From contig CAZMMV010000049.1 in NCBI GenBank assembly GCA_964567475.1, positions 1 to 13,105 on the forward strand: a stretch of DNA of 13,105 nt. The letters run 5' to 3'. The DNA comes from CAZMMV01 sp964567475 (lineage in GTDB: Bacteria > Bacillota > Clostridia > Tissierellales > Tissierellaceae). This document shows, one piece after another, positions 6,357 to 13,105 of the stretch. The position numbers and the translations under genes are program-made. Numbering within the stretch: the first letter of the stretch is position 1; the number at the start of each line of letters is the position of its first letter. The notes under the pieces were generated by a model. The model did not search any database. It saw only the letters and a program-made list of their open reading frames with translations, and was not told the DNA's origin.

Positions 6357-7727
6357 TTAGAATATGGCAGATATTATCAATAATTCAACTAAACCTACAG
6401 CCCATATAATAGTCGTAGTTATTGACCATACTTGCATTTGTTCCTTAGCATCCTTTATGCCTAGCATACGATTTACAACCCAGAAATAACTATCATTGAA
6501 ATATGAATATACCAATGATCCTATACAAGCTGCCAATGCTGCAAACACTGGATTTACATCAAGATTTGCAATTATTGGAGCAGTTATAGAAGCCGCTGTA
6601 ATCATGGCAACAGTACCACTTCCTTGGATAAGTCTCACCAAAGATGCAATTACAAATGGTAAAAGAATTGCTGGCAAAGATGTTTTCGCTATAATTTGTG
6701 CAATATAATCTCCTGCTCCACTATCACGAAGTACCATGCCAAGAGCTCCACCACCACCTGTAACTAGGATTATTATACCTGCTGTCTTGATTCCTCTTTC
6801 CATATGGTCTATGGTTTCTTCCTTAGTATATTTTCCTGCTAATCCGTAAATTGCAACTATTAGTCCAATCCCCACTGCAATAACAGGAGAACCTAAAAAT
6901 TCTATAGTAGGCATAAAAGCTCCTTTTAATTTCATTGCAGATGTTATTGTGTTTACCAATATAAGTAATATGGGAACAGCAATAGGTAAAAATGATAAAA
7001 ATGTTGAAGGTAGATTTGGATCATCTTCAAAATCCATTAAATCATATGTTGGCTCTTCATAGGGTGGTCTTTCCCAGCCTAGTCCATCTTCCGATGGAAT
7101 TTGATATATCTTTTTACCAATATACTTAGCATAGATTATAGCTGCTATTGTCATAGGAATAGCCACAATAATCCCCCACAATATCAAAGAACCAACATTA
7201 ACTCCAAACAAACCTGCAACCCCTACAGGACCAGGAGTAGGTGGAATCACTGAATGTGTAATAACAAGTCCTGCTGCCAATGATATGCCCAAGGTAACTG
7301 CTGATTTCTTAGTCTTCTTGGAAATAGCCTTAGTCAATGGAGATAAAATCACAAATCCTGAATCACAAAATATTGGAATAGAAATTAAAAATCCAGTAAA
7401 AGCAAGAGCAATCTCTTCCCTTCCCTTGCCAAATTTTTTGATAAAAGTTTGTGCCATTCTCTCAGCTGCTCCTGACACCTCAAATATTTCACCCATCATA
7501 ACTCCAAAACCTATAATAATACCTATACTACCTAGTGTGCTTCCAAATCCTTTTGTTATAGAATCAAGAACATTATTTGGAGGCATTCCTCCGATCAATC
7601 CTGTTACTGCCGCCGATATAATAAGCGCTAAAAAAGCATGAATCTTAGTCTTTAAAATAAGAATAATCAATAAGGCAATTCCTATTACAAGACCTACAAT
7701 CATCTGACCACCTGCAACTTCTGTCAT
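6357..7727 (-). CDS. GntP-family sugar-acid permease
   Basis: This is a 456-aa polytopic membrane protein of the gluconate:H+ symporter (GntP) family. Recognisable blocks are GFGVMMGEIFEVSGAAERMA (73-92), the conserved IPPTPGP (161-167), VRLIQGSGTVAMITAAS (364-380) and YFNDSYFWVVNRML (409-422), with about 12 hydrophobic segments. A longer hydrophilic loop (about 204-240) divides the two halves. The ATG at 7727 follows AAAAGGAGGGATTATC, and the start lies 20 nt after the pdxA2 stop. As the last gene of the deoR-dtnK-pdxA2 operon it most likely imports the substrate of the pathway, a four-carbon acid such as D-threonate, rather than gluconate. That specificity is inferred from context, because members of this family cannot be told apart by sequence motifs alone. 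Confidence 0.92.
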   Translation of the reverse strand: MTEVAGGQMIVGLVIGIALLIILILKTKIHAFLALIISAAVTGLIGGMPPNNVLDSITKGFGSTLGSIGIIIGFGVMMGEIFEVSGAAERMAQTFIKKFGKGREEIALAFTGFLISIPIFCDSGFVILSPLTKAISKKTKKSAVTLGISLAAGLVITHSVIPPTPGPVGVAGLFGVNVGSLILWGIIVAIPMTIAAIIYAKYIGKKIYQIPSEDGLGWERPPYEEPTYDLMDFEDDPNLPSTFLSFLPIAVPILLILVNTITSAMKLKGAFMPTIEFLGSPVIAVGIGLIVAIYGLAGKYTKEETIDHMERGIKTAGIIILVTGGGGALGMVLRDSGAGDYIAQIIAKTSLPAILLPFVIASLVRLIQGSGTVAMITAASITAPIIANLDVNPVFAALAACIGSLVYSYFNDSYFWVVNRMLGIKDAKEQMQVWSITTTIIWAVGLVELLIISAIF

Positions 7728-7747
7728 GATAATCCCTCCTTTTTATA

Positions 7748-8746
7748 TTATTTATTGAAATTTTTGGCATATAAAGCTGCCAACTTTATTGCTTCAACCA
7801 TACTAACCTCAGATACAATACCACTACCTGCAATATCAAAAGCAGTTCCATGATCTACAGAAGTTCTTAAGAAAGGCATATTATTTGTAATAGATATAGT
7901 CCTTTCAAAATCTACCATCTTAGTAGCAATATGTCCTTGATCATGATATAAAGACAAGACTGCATCATACTTGCCCTTTAAGCCAAAGTGAAATACAGAA
8001 TCAGCAGGAATCGGTCCTACAACATCTATACCTAGGTCCTGAGCCCTTTTCACAGCTGGAACTATTTCATCTACTTCTTCATAGCCAAACAATCCATTTT
8101 CCCCACTATGAGGATTTAGACCTGCAACTGCTAATTTAGGATTTTTTACTCCAAGTACTTCAAGAGCTTCCTTACATCTTTGAATAAATTCATAAACACT
8201 TTCCTCTTTAATAAGGTCACATGCCTGTCTTAAAGATACATGTCTAGTCATGAAAAACACTCTTAAATTAAGAACTTGAAACATAGTAAGAGGATTATCA
8301 GTATTAGTTAAATCTTCCAAAATCTCAGTATGTCCAATATATGGTACACCTGCAGCCTTAAGTGATTTCTTGTTGATAGGAGTAGTAGCCATAGCATCAA
8401 CTTTCTTTTCAAGAGCTAAATCAATAGTAGTCTTTATATAGTCAAAAGCAGCCCTACCACCCTCAGCTTGTACCTTGCCAATTTCGAAACTATTCATATC
8501 TATATTATTTAAATCAATAAGGTCAATACTACCTTGCTTATATAATCCATCCTTAGGATCTTCTATTATATTAATATCCAGACTTATATCACAAAGCTTC
8601 ATAGCCTGTTCAATAATATCCTTGTCCCCAATAACTAGAGGCTTAGATAAGTCATATATCTCCCCTAAATTCAAAGATTTCACTACAATTTCAGGACCTA
8701 CACCTGCAGGATCTCCTAGTGGTATTCCTATTATCGGTCTATTCAT
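7748..8746 (-). CDS. pdxA2: D-threonate 4-phosphate dehydrogenase (PdxA2 type)
   Basis: This 332-aa protein belongs to the PdxA family of metal-dependent, NAD-linked beta-hydroxyacid oxidising decarboxylases. Classical PdxA acts on 4-phosphohydroxy-L-threonine in vitamin B6 synthesis. The PdxA2 branch converts threonate or erythronate 4-phosphate to dihydroxyacetone phosphate. Visible features are the GIPLGDPAGVGPEI opening (7-20), the substrate pair H139-T140 in YIGHTEIL, and the three metal histidines H169 (TRHVSLRQA), H213 (LNPHSGENG) and H268 (LYHDQGHI); SVDHGTAFDIAG (296-307) closes the site. The ATG at 8746 follows AGGAG, 18 nt after the dtnK stop. The kinase and permease neighbours favour the catabolic PdxA2 role over pyridoxine synthesis; the latter remains the alternative, since the motifs are shared. 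Confidence 0.9.
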   Translation of the reverse strand: MNRPIIGIPLGDPAGVGPEIVVKSLNLGEIYDLSKPLVIGDKDIIEQAMKLCDISLDINIIEDPKDGLYKQGSIDLIDLNNIDMNSFEIGKVQAEGGRAAFDYIKTTIDLALEKKVDAMATTPINKKSLKAAGVPYIGHTEILEDLTNTDNPLTMFQVLNLRVFFMTRHVSLRQACDLIKEESVYEFIQRCKEALEVLGVKNPKLAVAGLNPHSGENGLFGYEEVDEIVPAVKRAQDLGIDVVGPIPADSVFHFGLKGKYDAVLSLYHDQGHIATKMVDFERTISITNNMPFLRTSVDHGTAFDIAGSGIVSEVSMVEAIKLAALYAKNFNK

Positions 8747-8764
8747 TTACCCCATCTCCTAAAT

Positions 8765-10084
8765 TTATATTTTTGTATGATATTCATTAGATAACTTTGT
8801 CAATAAATATTCAACACACTTTATAATTGCCTTGTCATCACCAACTAATCCACCCTTAGTAATAATAGGCATATTATCGTAAGTTCCCTTAGTTATTCTT
8901 CCATAAACAGCAAGAGGCAAAACCTCATCCTTTACTTCAATCCCAGCAGATTCAAGTGCCTTACATACAGCAACAGTAACATCCCCTCCAGAAGTAAAGA
9001 GTCCACCAATAAGAGATTCCGTCCTTTCCAGAACTCCAGTAGTTATTTCCGCTAAACCATCTGAAATCCTTTGAGATACTTGGTCCTCTGATATATCAAG
9101 TTCCCTTGCAATCTTATTTAAATTTAAAACCTCATCTTCCTTACTAGTAGTAATCACACCAATAACATCATAATCTCCTAAATTCCTTACAATCTCTTCC
9201 ACTACCCTATCTATTTCATCCTTGCCAGTCCTATCATAAATAAGCTTTAGAGCAGATGCATTTACAAAAAGTGGAGAATATCTCATTCTCACCTCATCTA
9301 ACTGTTTTCTAGTTAAATTTGATACACTTCCAACAGTCATCATAACCTTTTGTCCAGGTCCACCACTTGGCATTTCTAGATATTCCTCTGCAAGACCTGC
9401 AGTAAATGGTCCTGGATCCACAGAAATTGCTTTTATACCAGAAGTCTTTACAGCCCTTGCTATATTTGATATATCATCATCACTAGTAGCATCTATAACT
9501 ACAATCCTAGAACCCTTTTCTTTTTCATCAAGAATAGAAGCCTTGATAGATTGCACACCTTTTAGAACCTTATCCAATTCAATAAACCCTATCTTGTATT
9601 GTGTTTGCTCTCCTATTAATTTCACCACAGAAGAAGTTAGAATAGGATTCTTTGGATCCTTTGCAACATCAGTTTTCTCCAGAGGCAACTGGTTAAGCAT
9701 TAGATATCCACCTATACAGACCCTTCCAGAACTAGGAAAAGATGCTACTACAATAGCTAGTGTATCCTCACTCAAATTATCTAAGATAGCCGAAATCTCT
9801 ACCCCAATATTGCCCCTAAGAGTACTATCAATTCTCTTTGAAAACAATTTAATATCTTCATCCTTAAAGAAATCAACTACATCCTTGACCCTATGGTATG
9901 CAAGATCAGCTTCCACAGCCCTACTGTCAGTACTTATAGATACAACATTTAGATCCTTATGCTCTTGTCTATTATATTTATCTAAATTTAAAAATGTAAC
10001 TGCCTTAAAGCCTTGACGAACCAAAAGAACAGACGTAGCATTTGCACCAGTTAAATCATCCGCTATAATAACTACTTTAGACAC
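8765..10084 (-). CDS. dtnK: Four-carbon acid sugar kinase, DUF1537 family (D-threonate kinase)
   Basis: Members of this family phosphorylate threonate or erythronate at C4 with ATP. The 439-aa product shows the N-terminal substrate-domain motif ADDLTGAN (8-15), KRIDSTLRGNIG (83-94), GSVSNLTRKQL (252-262), the ATP-binding FTSGGDVT (363-370) and the C-terminal TKGGLVGDD (409-417; usually TKxGxFG). Length matches the family. The start is GTG at 10084 behind AAGGGGG; an overlapping ATG is in another frame and closes at once. It lies 11 nt after the regulator gene and 18 nt before pdxA2, so the kinase-dehydrogenase pairing matches the described D-threonate pathway. Which stereoisomer is used (D-threonate, L-threonate or D-erythronate) cannot be read from sequence by eye; the dtnK symbol rests on the pdxA2 partner. 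Confidence 0.88.
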   Translation of the reverse strand: MSKVVIIADDLTGANATSVLLVRQGFKAVTFLNLDKYNRQEHKDLNVVSISTDSRAVEADLAYHRVKDVVDFFKDEDIKLFSKRIDSTLRGNIGVEISAILDNLSEDTLAIVVASFPSSGRVCIGGYLMLNQLPLEKTDVAKDPKNPILTSSVVKLIGEQTQYKIGFIELDKVLKGVQSIKASILDEKEKGSRIVVIDATSDDDISNIARAVKTSGIKAISVDPGPFTAGLAEEYLEMPSGGPGQKVMMTVGSVSNLTRKQLDEVRMRYSPLFVNASALKLIYDRTGKDEIDRVVEEIVRNLGDYDVIGVITTSKEDEVLNLNKIARELDISEDQVSQRISDGLAEITTGVLERTESLIGGLFTSGGDVTVAVCKALESAGIEVKDEVLPLAVYGRITKGTYDNMPIITKGGLVGDDKAIIKCVEYLLTKLSNEYHTKI

Positions 10085-10095
10085 ATAATACCCCC

Positions 10096-10857
10096 TTAAA
10101 CCAGCTCTATATTTATATCCTGTTTTTTTAACATTTCATATACTTCCTTATCCAAATCCAAATCCGATACTATTAAATCAAAATCATCTAGACTACAAAC
10201 CTTAGCAAAACTTTCTTTACCAAATTTACTACTATCAGTAACTAATATTGACCTTTTAGCAGATTTTATTCCTTGTTTCTTAACATCAGCCTTCTCAAAG
10301 GTTGGTGTAGATATTCCATTTTCTACAGTCACAGAGCTAGTTCCAATAAATGAAATATCAACATTTATCTTTTCTAGAAACTTAACAGTATCAGAACCTA
10401 AACATGTCCCTGTAGAGTTTTGAACCAAGCCTCCAGCAGATAAGACCTTGAAATTTGTAGAAAAAGCAAGAAAAGCTGCAATCTTTATATCAGTTGTAAC
10501 TATTGTTAAATTATGTTTATCTTTAAGCAACTTTCCTATTTCTATATTTGTAGTACCAGCATCCAAAAAGACTATTTGTCCATCCTTAACTAAGGAAGCT
10601 GCATACTTTGCAATTCTTTTCTTTTGGTCTTTATGCCTTACACTCTTGTTCTTATAAGGAACCTCTCCAGTCAAGCCAGACTTCAATATAGCTCCACCAT
10701 ATATTTTAGAAACCACTTGATTATCTTCTAAATATTGAAGATCTCTCCTAATGGTCATAGGAGTTACATCAAGTTTTAAAGCAAGATCCTGTACCTTAGC
10801 ACTGCCATGTTCTTGAAGATATTCTATTATTATATTTCTTCTATCAATAGGTAACAT
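10096..10857 (-). CDS. DeoR-family transcriptional regulator of the threonate operon
   Basis: This is a 253-aa DeoR/GlpR-type repressor. The N-terminal winged helix-turn-helix spans about residues 5-55, with AKVQDLALKLDVTPMTIRRD as the DNA-reading part. The DeoR effector domain (about 77-235) carries the sugar-phosphate-site motifs DAGTT (99-103), FIGTSSV-(x)n-GIST (170-184) and VTDSSKFGK (206-214). Family members usually respond to a phosphorylated intermediate, so threonate 4-phosphate or dihydroxyacetone phosphate would be logical effectors here (inference). The ATG at 10857 follows AGGAGGGATTGA. It is the first gene of the operon, and four TGTTY boxes lie over its transcription start, which suggests autorepression of the whole operon. 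Confidence 0.92.
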   Translation of the reverse strand: MLPIDRRNIIIEYLQEHGSAKVQDLALKLDVTPMTIRRDLQYLEDNQVVSKIYGGAILKSGLTGEVPYKNKSVRHKDQKKRIAKYAASLVKDGQIVFLDAGTTNIEIGKLLKDKHNLTIVTTDIKIAAFLAFSTNFKVLSAGGLVQNSTGTCLGSDTVKFLEKINVDISFIGTSSVTVENGISTPTFEKADVKKQGIKSAKRSILVTDSSKFGKESFAKVCSLDDFDLIVSDLDLDKEVYEMLKKQDINIELV

Positions 10858-10882
10858 TCAATCCCTCCTAATATACAATGTA

Positions 10883-10917
10883 TGTTTGACTTTGTTCGCA
10901 AATGTTTCTTTGTGTTC
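10883..10917. promoter_or_regulatory. Four TGTTY boxes in 10-bp phase, likely DeoR-family operator
   Basis: On the plus strand TGTTT (10883), TGTTC (10893), TGTTT (10903) and TGTTC (10913) occur as direct repeats at exactly 10-bp steps, so all face the same side of the helix. Seen as two units, ATGTTT...TTGTTC repeats with a 20-bp period. The array lies immediately downstream of the -10 box, over the predicted start and leader of the deoR operon. TGTTT-type direct repeats are known operator elements for several DeoR-family repressors. Confidence 0.7.
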
Positions 10918-10945
10918 ATTATATCACGGTATAATAAAATTGCAA
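10918..10945 (-). promoter_or_regulatory. Promoter of the deoR-dtnK-pdxA2-gntP operon
   Basis: Minus strand TTGCAA (10940-10945) and a perfect TATAAT (10918-10923) are 16 bp apart. The predicted start is near 10911, giving a leader of about 54 nt that contains the TGTTY array. Confidence 0.8.
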
Positions 10946-10946
10946 T

Positions 10947-11001
10947 AAAAAAAAGGGGCTGTTTATAACTAATTAATTTTTAGTTATAAACAGCTCCTTT
11001 T
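10947..11001 (-). terminator. Terminator of the ATPase/nuclease-like gene pair
   Basis: A 22-bp stem (10980-11001 with 10951-10972) with a 7-nt loop is followed on the minus strand by eight T's (A's at 10947-10954). One position (10957/10995) is an A-C mismatch on the minus strand and G-U on the plus strand, but the T tail and gene direction favour minus-strand use. It lies 2 bp upstream of the deoR promoter -35 box and so insulates the two operons. Confidence 0.88.
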
Positions 11002-11028
11002 CAAACTCATTACTATTAATGTAGCCCT

Positions 11029-11643
11029 TTATATATTTTCTTGTTTAAAATACTTACCAATAAACTTAGTTTTAAATTCCCTTTTATTATATATTTTTAC
11101 TGTATTAAAATACATCCTAGTAAAACTTGCTTCCAATCCTAATAAATCTATGTCATATTTTGCTAAATTAGCTACATTTTTTAAAAACTCATTATAGCTT
11201 GGACTATCTTGTACCTCATAGCTATCTAGCCTTTTATCAAAAGACCCTTTACTCCTCTTTTCAATTTGTTGCTCTATATACTCTTTACTTCTTTCATAAT
11301 TATAAACCAGTATATAGTTGCCTTTATCTCTAGTATAAGAAATAGTCTTATCTGTAATATCTAAAAACATTAGTAAGCTTTCAAATATCTTATCTCTAAT
11401 ATTTTTTACATTTGCAATATTACCATTTTTAAATTCAATAAAGTAAAATTGATCATCTATATATTTAAGTGCATCATTAGACGCCGGCTTACTCTTAGGA
11501 TGAATATCTTTTATATATACATCTTTGACTTTATCAAAATCTATAGCTATTTCAGGAGATTCAGTCATATATTCACTATTTGTATTATCTTTCGATAATT
11601 CTTTTAATGTAGCTTCAAATTGATTATCATCTAGTTTAATCAT
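11029..11643 (-). CDS. Uncharacterised 204-aa protein with possible PD-(D/E)xK-like core
   Basis: I do not recognise a named family. The central segment ASNDALKYIDDQFYFIEFKN (residues 54-73) has an Asp (D57), about 12 residues, then a hydrophobic strand ending E70-F-K72, followed by a helix with conserved-looking basic residues (KNIRDKIFESLLMF). This D-x12-E-x-K spacing in a strand context fits the PD-(D/E)xK nuclease fold; that is an inference from a short motif. There is no signal peptide or membrane segment. The C-terminus is basic and aromatic. The ATG at 11643 is preferred, because GAGAGG lies 7 nt upstream; the in-frame TTG at 11658 has no such site. The start overlaps the end of the ATPase gene by 8 bp, so the two proteins are made together and probably act together. 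Confidence 0.75.
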   Translation of the reverse strand: MIKLDDNQFEATLKELSKDNTNSEYMTESPEIAIDFDKVKDVYIKDIHPKSKPASNDALKYIDDQFYFIEFKNGNIANVKNIRDKIFESLLMFLDITDKTISYTRDKGNYILVYNYERSKEYIEQQIEKRSKGSFDKRLDSYEVQDSPSYNEFLKNVANLAKYDIDLLGLEASFTRMYFNTVKIYNKREFKTKFIGKYFKQENI

Positions 11644-12901
11644 TCCTATACCTCTCAATTTGCAAGGTTTCTAAAGGCTTAGCAAGTTTCTCATAAATAC
11701 GATCTGTCTCCATAGTAACATCCTCAATAACTCCAATATTTTTAACATTTTTAGATAGATAATACTTACATTTATCTGCAATCCCATAATTTGCAGAATA
11801 TACTTCTATTGCCCTTAAAAAATATGGACTGTGAGTATTAAGCAAAATATGCATACCAAATTCTTTTTGTATAAGAACAATTAACTCTGCTAAAATTAAT
11901 TGCCACTCAGGATGAAGATGTATTTCAGGTTCATCTAATATAATTGTTCCATTTTCTGTTAAGCTTCCATTTTGCAATAATGTTTTTATAATAACAAATG
12001 TTTTTAAACCTGTAGAAATATTTTTTATATCTAAAATTACATTTATATTATCCTTTTTATATCCAAATTTATTTTTATTTCTTATCATATCACCACTACA
12101 AACAGAATTTACTTTCTCTAATATTGAATCAAGCCTCTTATTAACAATAATTTCATCTATTATATTATCATTATCCTTTTTTACTAATTTCAGCTTAAGT
12201 TCTTCTCTATGATTTAATTCATTTCTACGGTTTAAAGGTCTGCGCCCTAAATCTATATCATCTAATACATAAGGATCGTCTATATATATTGCTTCCGTAT
12301 TTAAACTATATTTTTTTGATATTTCAGATATATCGTTATCCTTCACCATAAAAGATAAGATTTCTCCCCTTATAGTTAGCTCTATTTTTCCTTCCACTTT
12401 TTCCAATGAAAAAATATTATTAATTTGTCCATTAAATTCTACATTCATTTTCTTAAGTATTAACGTTTCCAAGATTATACTATCAGGAATTTCTAAAACA
12501 TGTATAACCTTTTTTGTAACATCATCAATATTTTCAGTTATATAATTACTGTCTTCACCCTTGATTAATATATTTAACAAATGTTTCCTTAATAAATCAT
12601 AATCCTCAATATATTTATCAGCATAATTCAATAAATCAGCAATGATTTCATCATTTTCAATTTCAAATAAATTAATTTGTCCAAATATGCTTGGACTACC
12701 ATGTAATAGTATTCTATTCAAACTCTCTTTTTTTTCATTGTAAATTTGTTCTTCAACCTTATAAAAGCTATTAAACACACTGTACAATACTTTCCCAACG
12801 GTACTCTTGCCTGAATTATTTTCACCTGCAATTACTGTAATTCCATTTAATTCAACAATAGCATCTTCTATTTTACCTATATTCTTTATTCTTAATTTCA
12901 T
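11636..12901 (-). CDS. AAA/ABC-type ATPase (AAA_15/AAA_21, OLD-like, no TOPRIM domain)
   Basis: The 421-aa protein has an ABC-type ATPase head split by a long insertion. Walker A is GENNSGKST (26-34). The insert (about 45-285) is rich in charged helices and contains YIDDPYVLDDIDLGRR (206-221). The degenerate signature is ISTGLKTF (295-302), Walker B is TIILDEPEIHLHP (319-331) and the switch histidine is H357 in LLNTHSPYF. This is the SMC/RecF-like layout found in OLD, PARIS AriA, AbiL and Septu-type ATPases. The chain ends about 64 residues after the H-loop, so the TOPRIM nuclease of OLD proteins is absent, and the downstream protein may supply the effector. The ATG at 12901 follows TGGAGG; an earlier in-frame ATG at 12928 lacks a ribosome site. 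Confidence 0.88.
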   Translation of the reverse strand: MKLRIKNIGKIEDAIVELNGITVIAGENNSGKSTVGKVLYSVFNSFYKVEEQIYNEKKESLNRILLHGSPSIFGQINLFEIENDEIIADLLNYADKYIEDYDLLRKHLLNILIKGEDSNYITENIDDVTKKVIHVLEIPDSIILETLILKKMNVEFNGQINNIFSLEKVEGKIELTIRGEILSFMVKDNDISEISKKYSLNTEAIYIDDPYVLDDIDLGRRPLNRRNELNHREELKLKLVKKDNDNIIDEIIVNKRLDSILEKVNSVCSGDMIRNKNKFGYKKDNINVILDIKNISTGLKTFVIIKTLLQNGSLTENGTIILDEPEIHLHPEWQLILAELIVLIQKEFGMHILLNTHSPYFLRAIEVYSANYGIADKCKYYLSKNVKNIGVIEDVTMETDRIYEKLAKPLETLQIERYRND

Positions 12902-12945
12902 AATTAAACCTCCACTGGCAAAATTCATACTATATTATATATATT

Positions 12946-12963
12946 TATACTAATATTAGTATA
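12946..12963. promoter_or_regulatory. 18-bp perfect palindrome over the ATPase promoter
   Basis: TATACTAATATTAGTATA is a perfect palindrome with no spacer, 45-62 nt upstream of the ATPase start codon. It covers the proposed -10 box and part of the spacer, where a repressor site would block transcription. Confidence 0.5.
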
Positions 12964-12975
12964 TCACAATAACAA
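12947..12975 (-). promoter_or_regulatory. Candidate promoter of the ATPase/nuclease-like operon
   Basis: Minus strand TTGTTA (12970-12975) and TAGTAT (12947-12952) are 17 bp apart, each matching consensus at 4 of 6 bases. The surrounding AT richness makes other -10 choices possible, for example TATAAT nearer the gene without a good -35. Confidence 0.45.
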
Positions 12976-12998
12976 AAATAAAATCGAACTCACTATAC

Positions 12999-13042
12999 TT
13001 AATATATAAAACTAAGAAAAGAAATTTACTATTAGCTTTATT
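12999..13042. repeat. 44-bp intergenic repeat, copy 2
   Basis: This is the counterpart of 6257-6300, 37 of 44 positions identical by my count, ungapped, same orientation. It lies about 98 nt upstream of the ATPase start codon and abuts the 14-bp tandem repeat. Confidence 0.5.
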
Positions 13043-13105
13043 TATACTCTTTTATTTATACTCTTTTATTTATACTCTTTTATTTATACTCTTTTATTTA
13101 TACTC
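13041..13105. repeat. 14-bp tandem repeat running to the window edge
   Basis: TTTATACTCTTTTA is repeated four times without any change (13041-13096), with a fifth partial copy of 9 bases at the window end. There is no spacer between units, so it is a minisatellite-type array and not CRISPR. Its right boundary is not visible. Confidence 0.95.

Noticed and set aside
7285..7641. 118-codon plus-strand open frame opposite gntP
   Set aside because: It is a shadow of membrane-protein codons. The conserved GntP motifs are on the minus strand.
9543..10016. 157-codon plus-strand open frame opposite dtnK
   Set aside because: It lies wholly inside the conserved DUF1537 gene on the other strand, and its serine/leucine/threonine-rich product is typical of antisense reading.
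11636..12901. OLD-family nuclease with TOPRIM domain
   Set aside because: The protein ends about 64 residues after the switch histidine, leaving no room for a TOPRIM domain. Only the ATPase part is present.
13041..13105. Possible CRISPR array at the right edge
   Set aside because: Units are 14 bp and directly abutting, with no unique spacers and no cas genes nearby. It is a simple tandem repeat.

Overview
The window is AT-rich (roughly 70% or more A+T) and compact. Shine-Dalgarno sites are strong and there are several textbook rho-independent terminators. The glycine dehydrogenase is of the split type (gcvPA), and a CwlD-type cortex amidase is present. Together these point to an endospore-forming, low-GC Gram-positive anaerobe of the Clostridia/Tissierellia kind; this is inference from gene content, not a species call. 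Every well-supported gene lies on the minus strand, so the window reads right to left. The one exception is a plus-strand gene fragment beside a 100-N assembly gap.

Layout from low to high coordinates. (a) 1-1837: glycine cleavage operon gcvT-gcvH-gcvPA, transcribed in that order and running off the left edge, with a sigma-A-like promoter at 1953-1981 and no recognisable glycine riboswitch. (b) 2092-4010: cwlD, a VanZ-like membrane protein with its own promoter and terminator, and a small sigma-70-family factor whose start lies about 20 nt after a strong terminator hairpin. (c) 4135-6300: an accessory-looking stretch with a small zinc-ribbon protein, the N gap, the truncated plus-strand gene, and an unrecognised 447-aa P-loop protein with a TKLD motif. 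(d) 6300-10945: a complete four-gene acid-sugar operon, deoR-dtnK-pdxA2-gntP, bounded by a promoter and a terminator. (e) 10947-13105: an ABC/AAA-type ATPase gene overlapping a 204-aa protein with a possible D...ExK nuclease core, preceded by a palindromic operator candidate and a 14-bp tandem repeat at the window edge.

How the genes work together. GcvT, GcvH and GcvPA are parts of one complex that splits glycine into CO2, ammonia and methylene-THF. In the threonate operon, GntP would import a four-carbon sugar acid, the DUF1537 kinase (DtnK) would phosphorylate it at C4, and PdxA2 would oxidise and decarboxylate the product to dihydroxyacetone phosphate. The DeoR-family repressor probably acts on four TGTTY boxes spaced exactly 10 bp apart just downstream of the -10 element.

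The best candidates for something undescribed are the overlapping ATPase/nuclease-like pair at 11029-12901, the orphan P-loop protein at 4827-6170, and a 44-bp element (37/44 identical by my count) found upstream of both.
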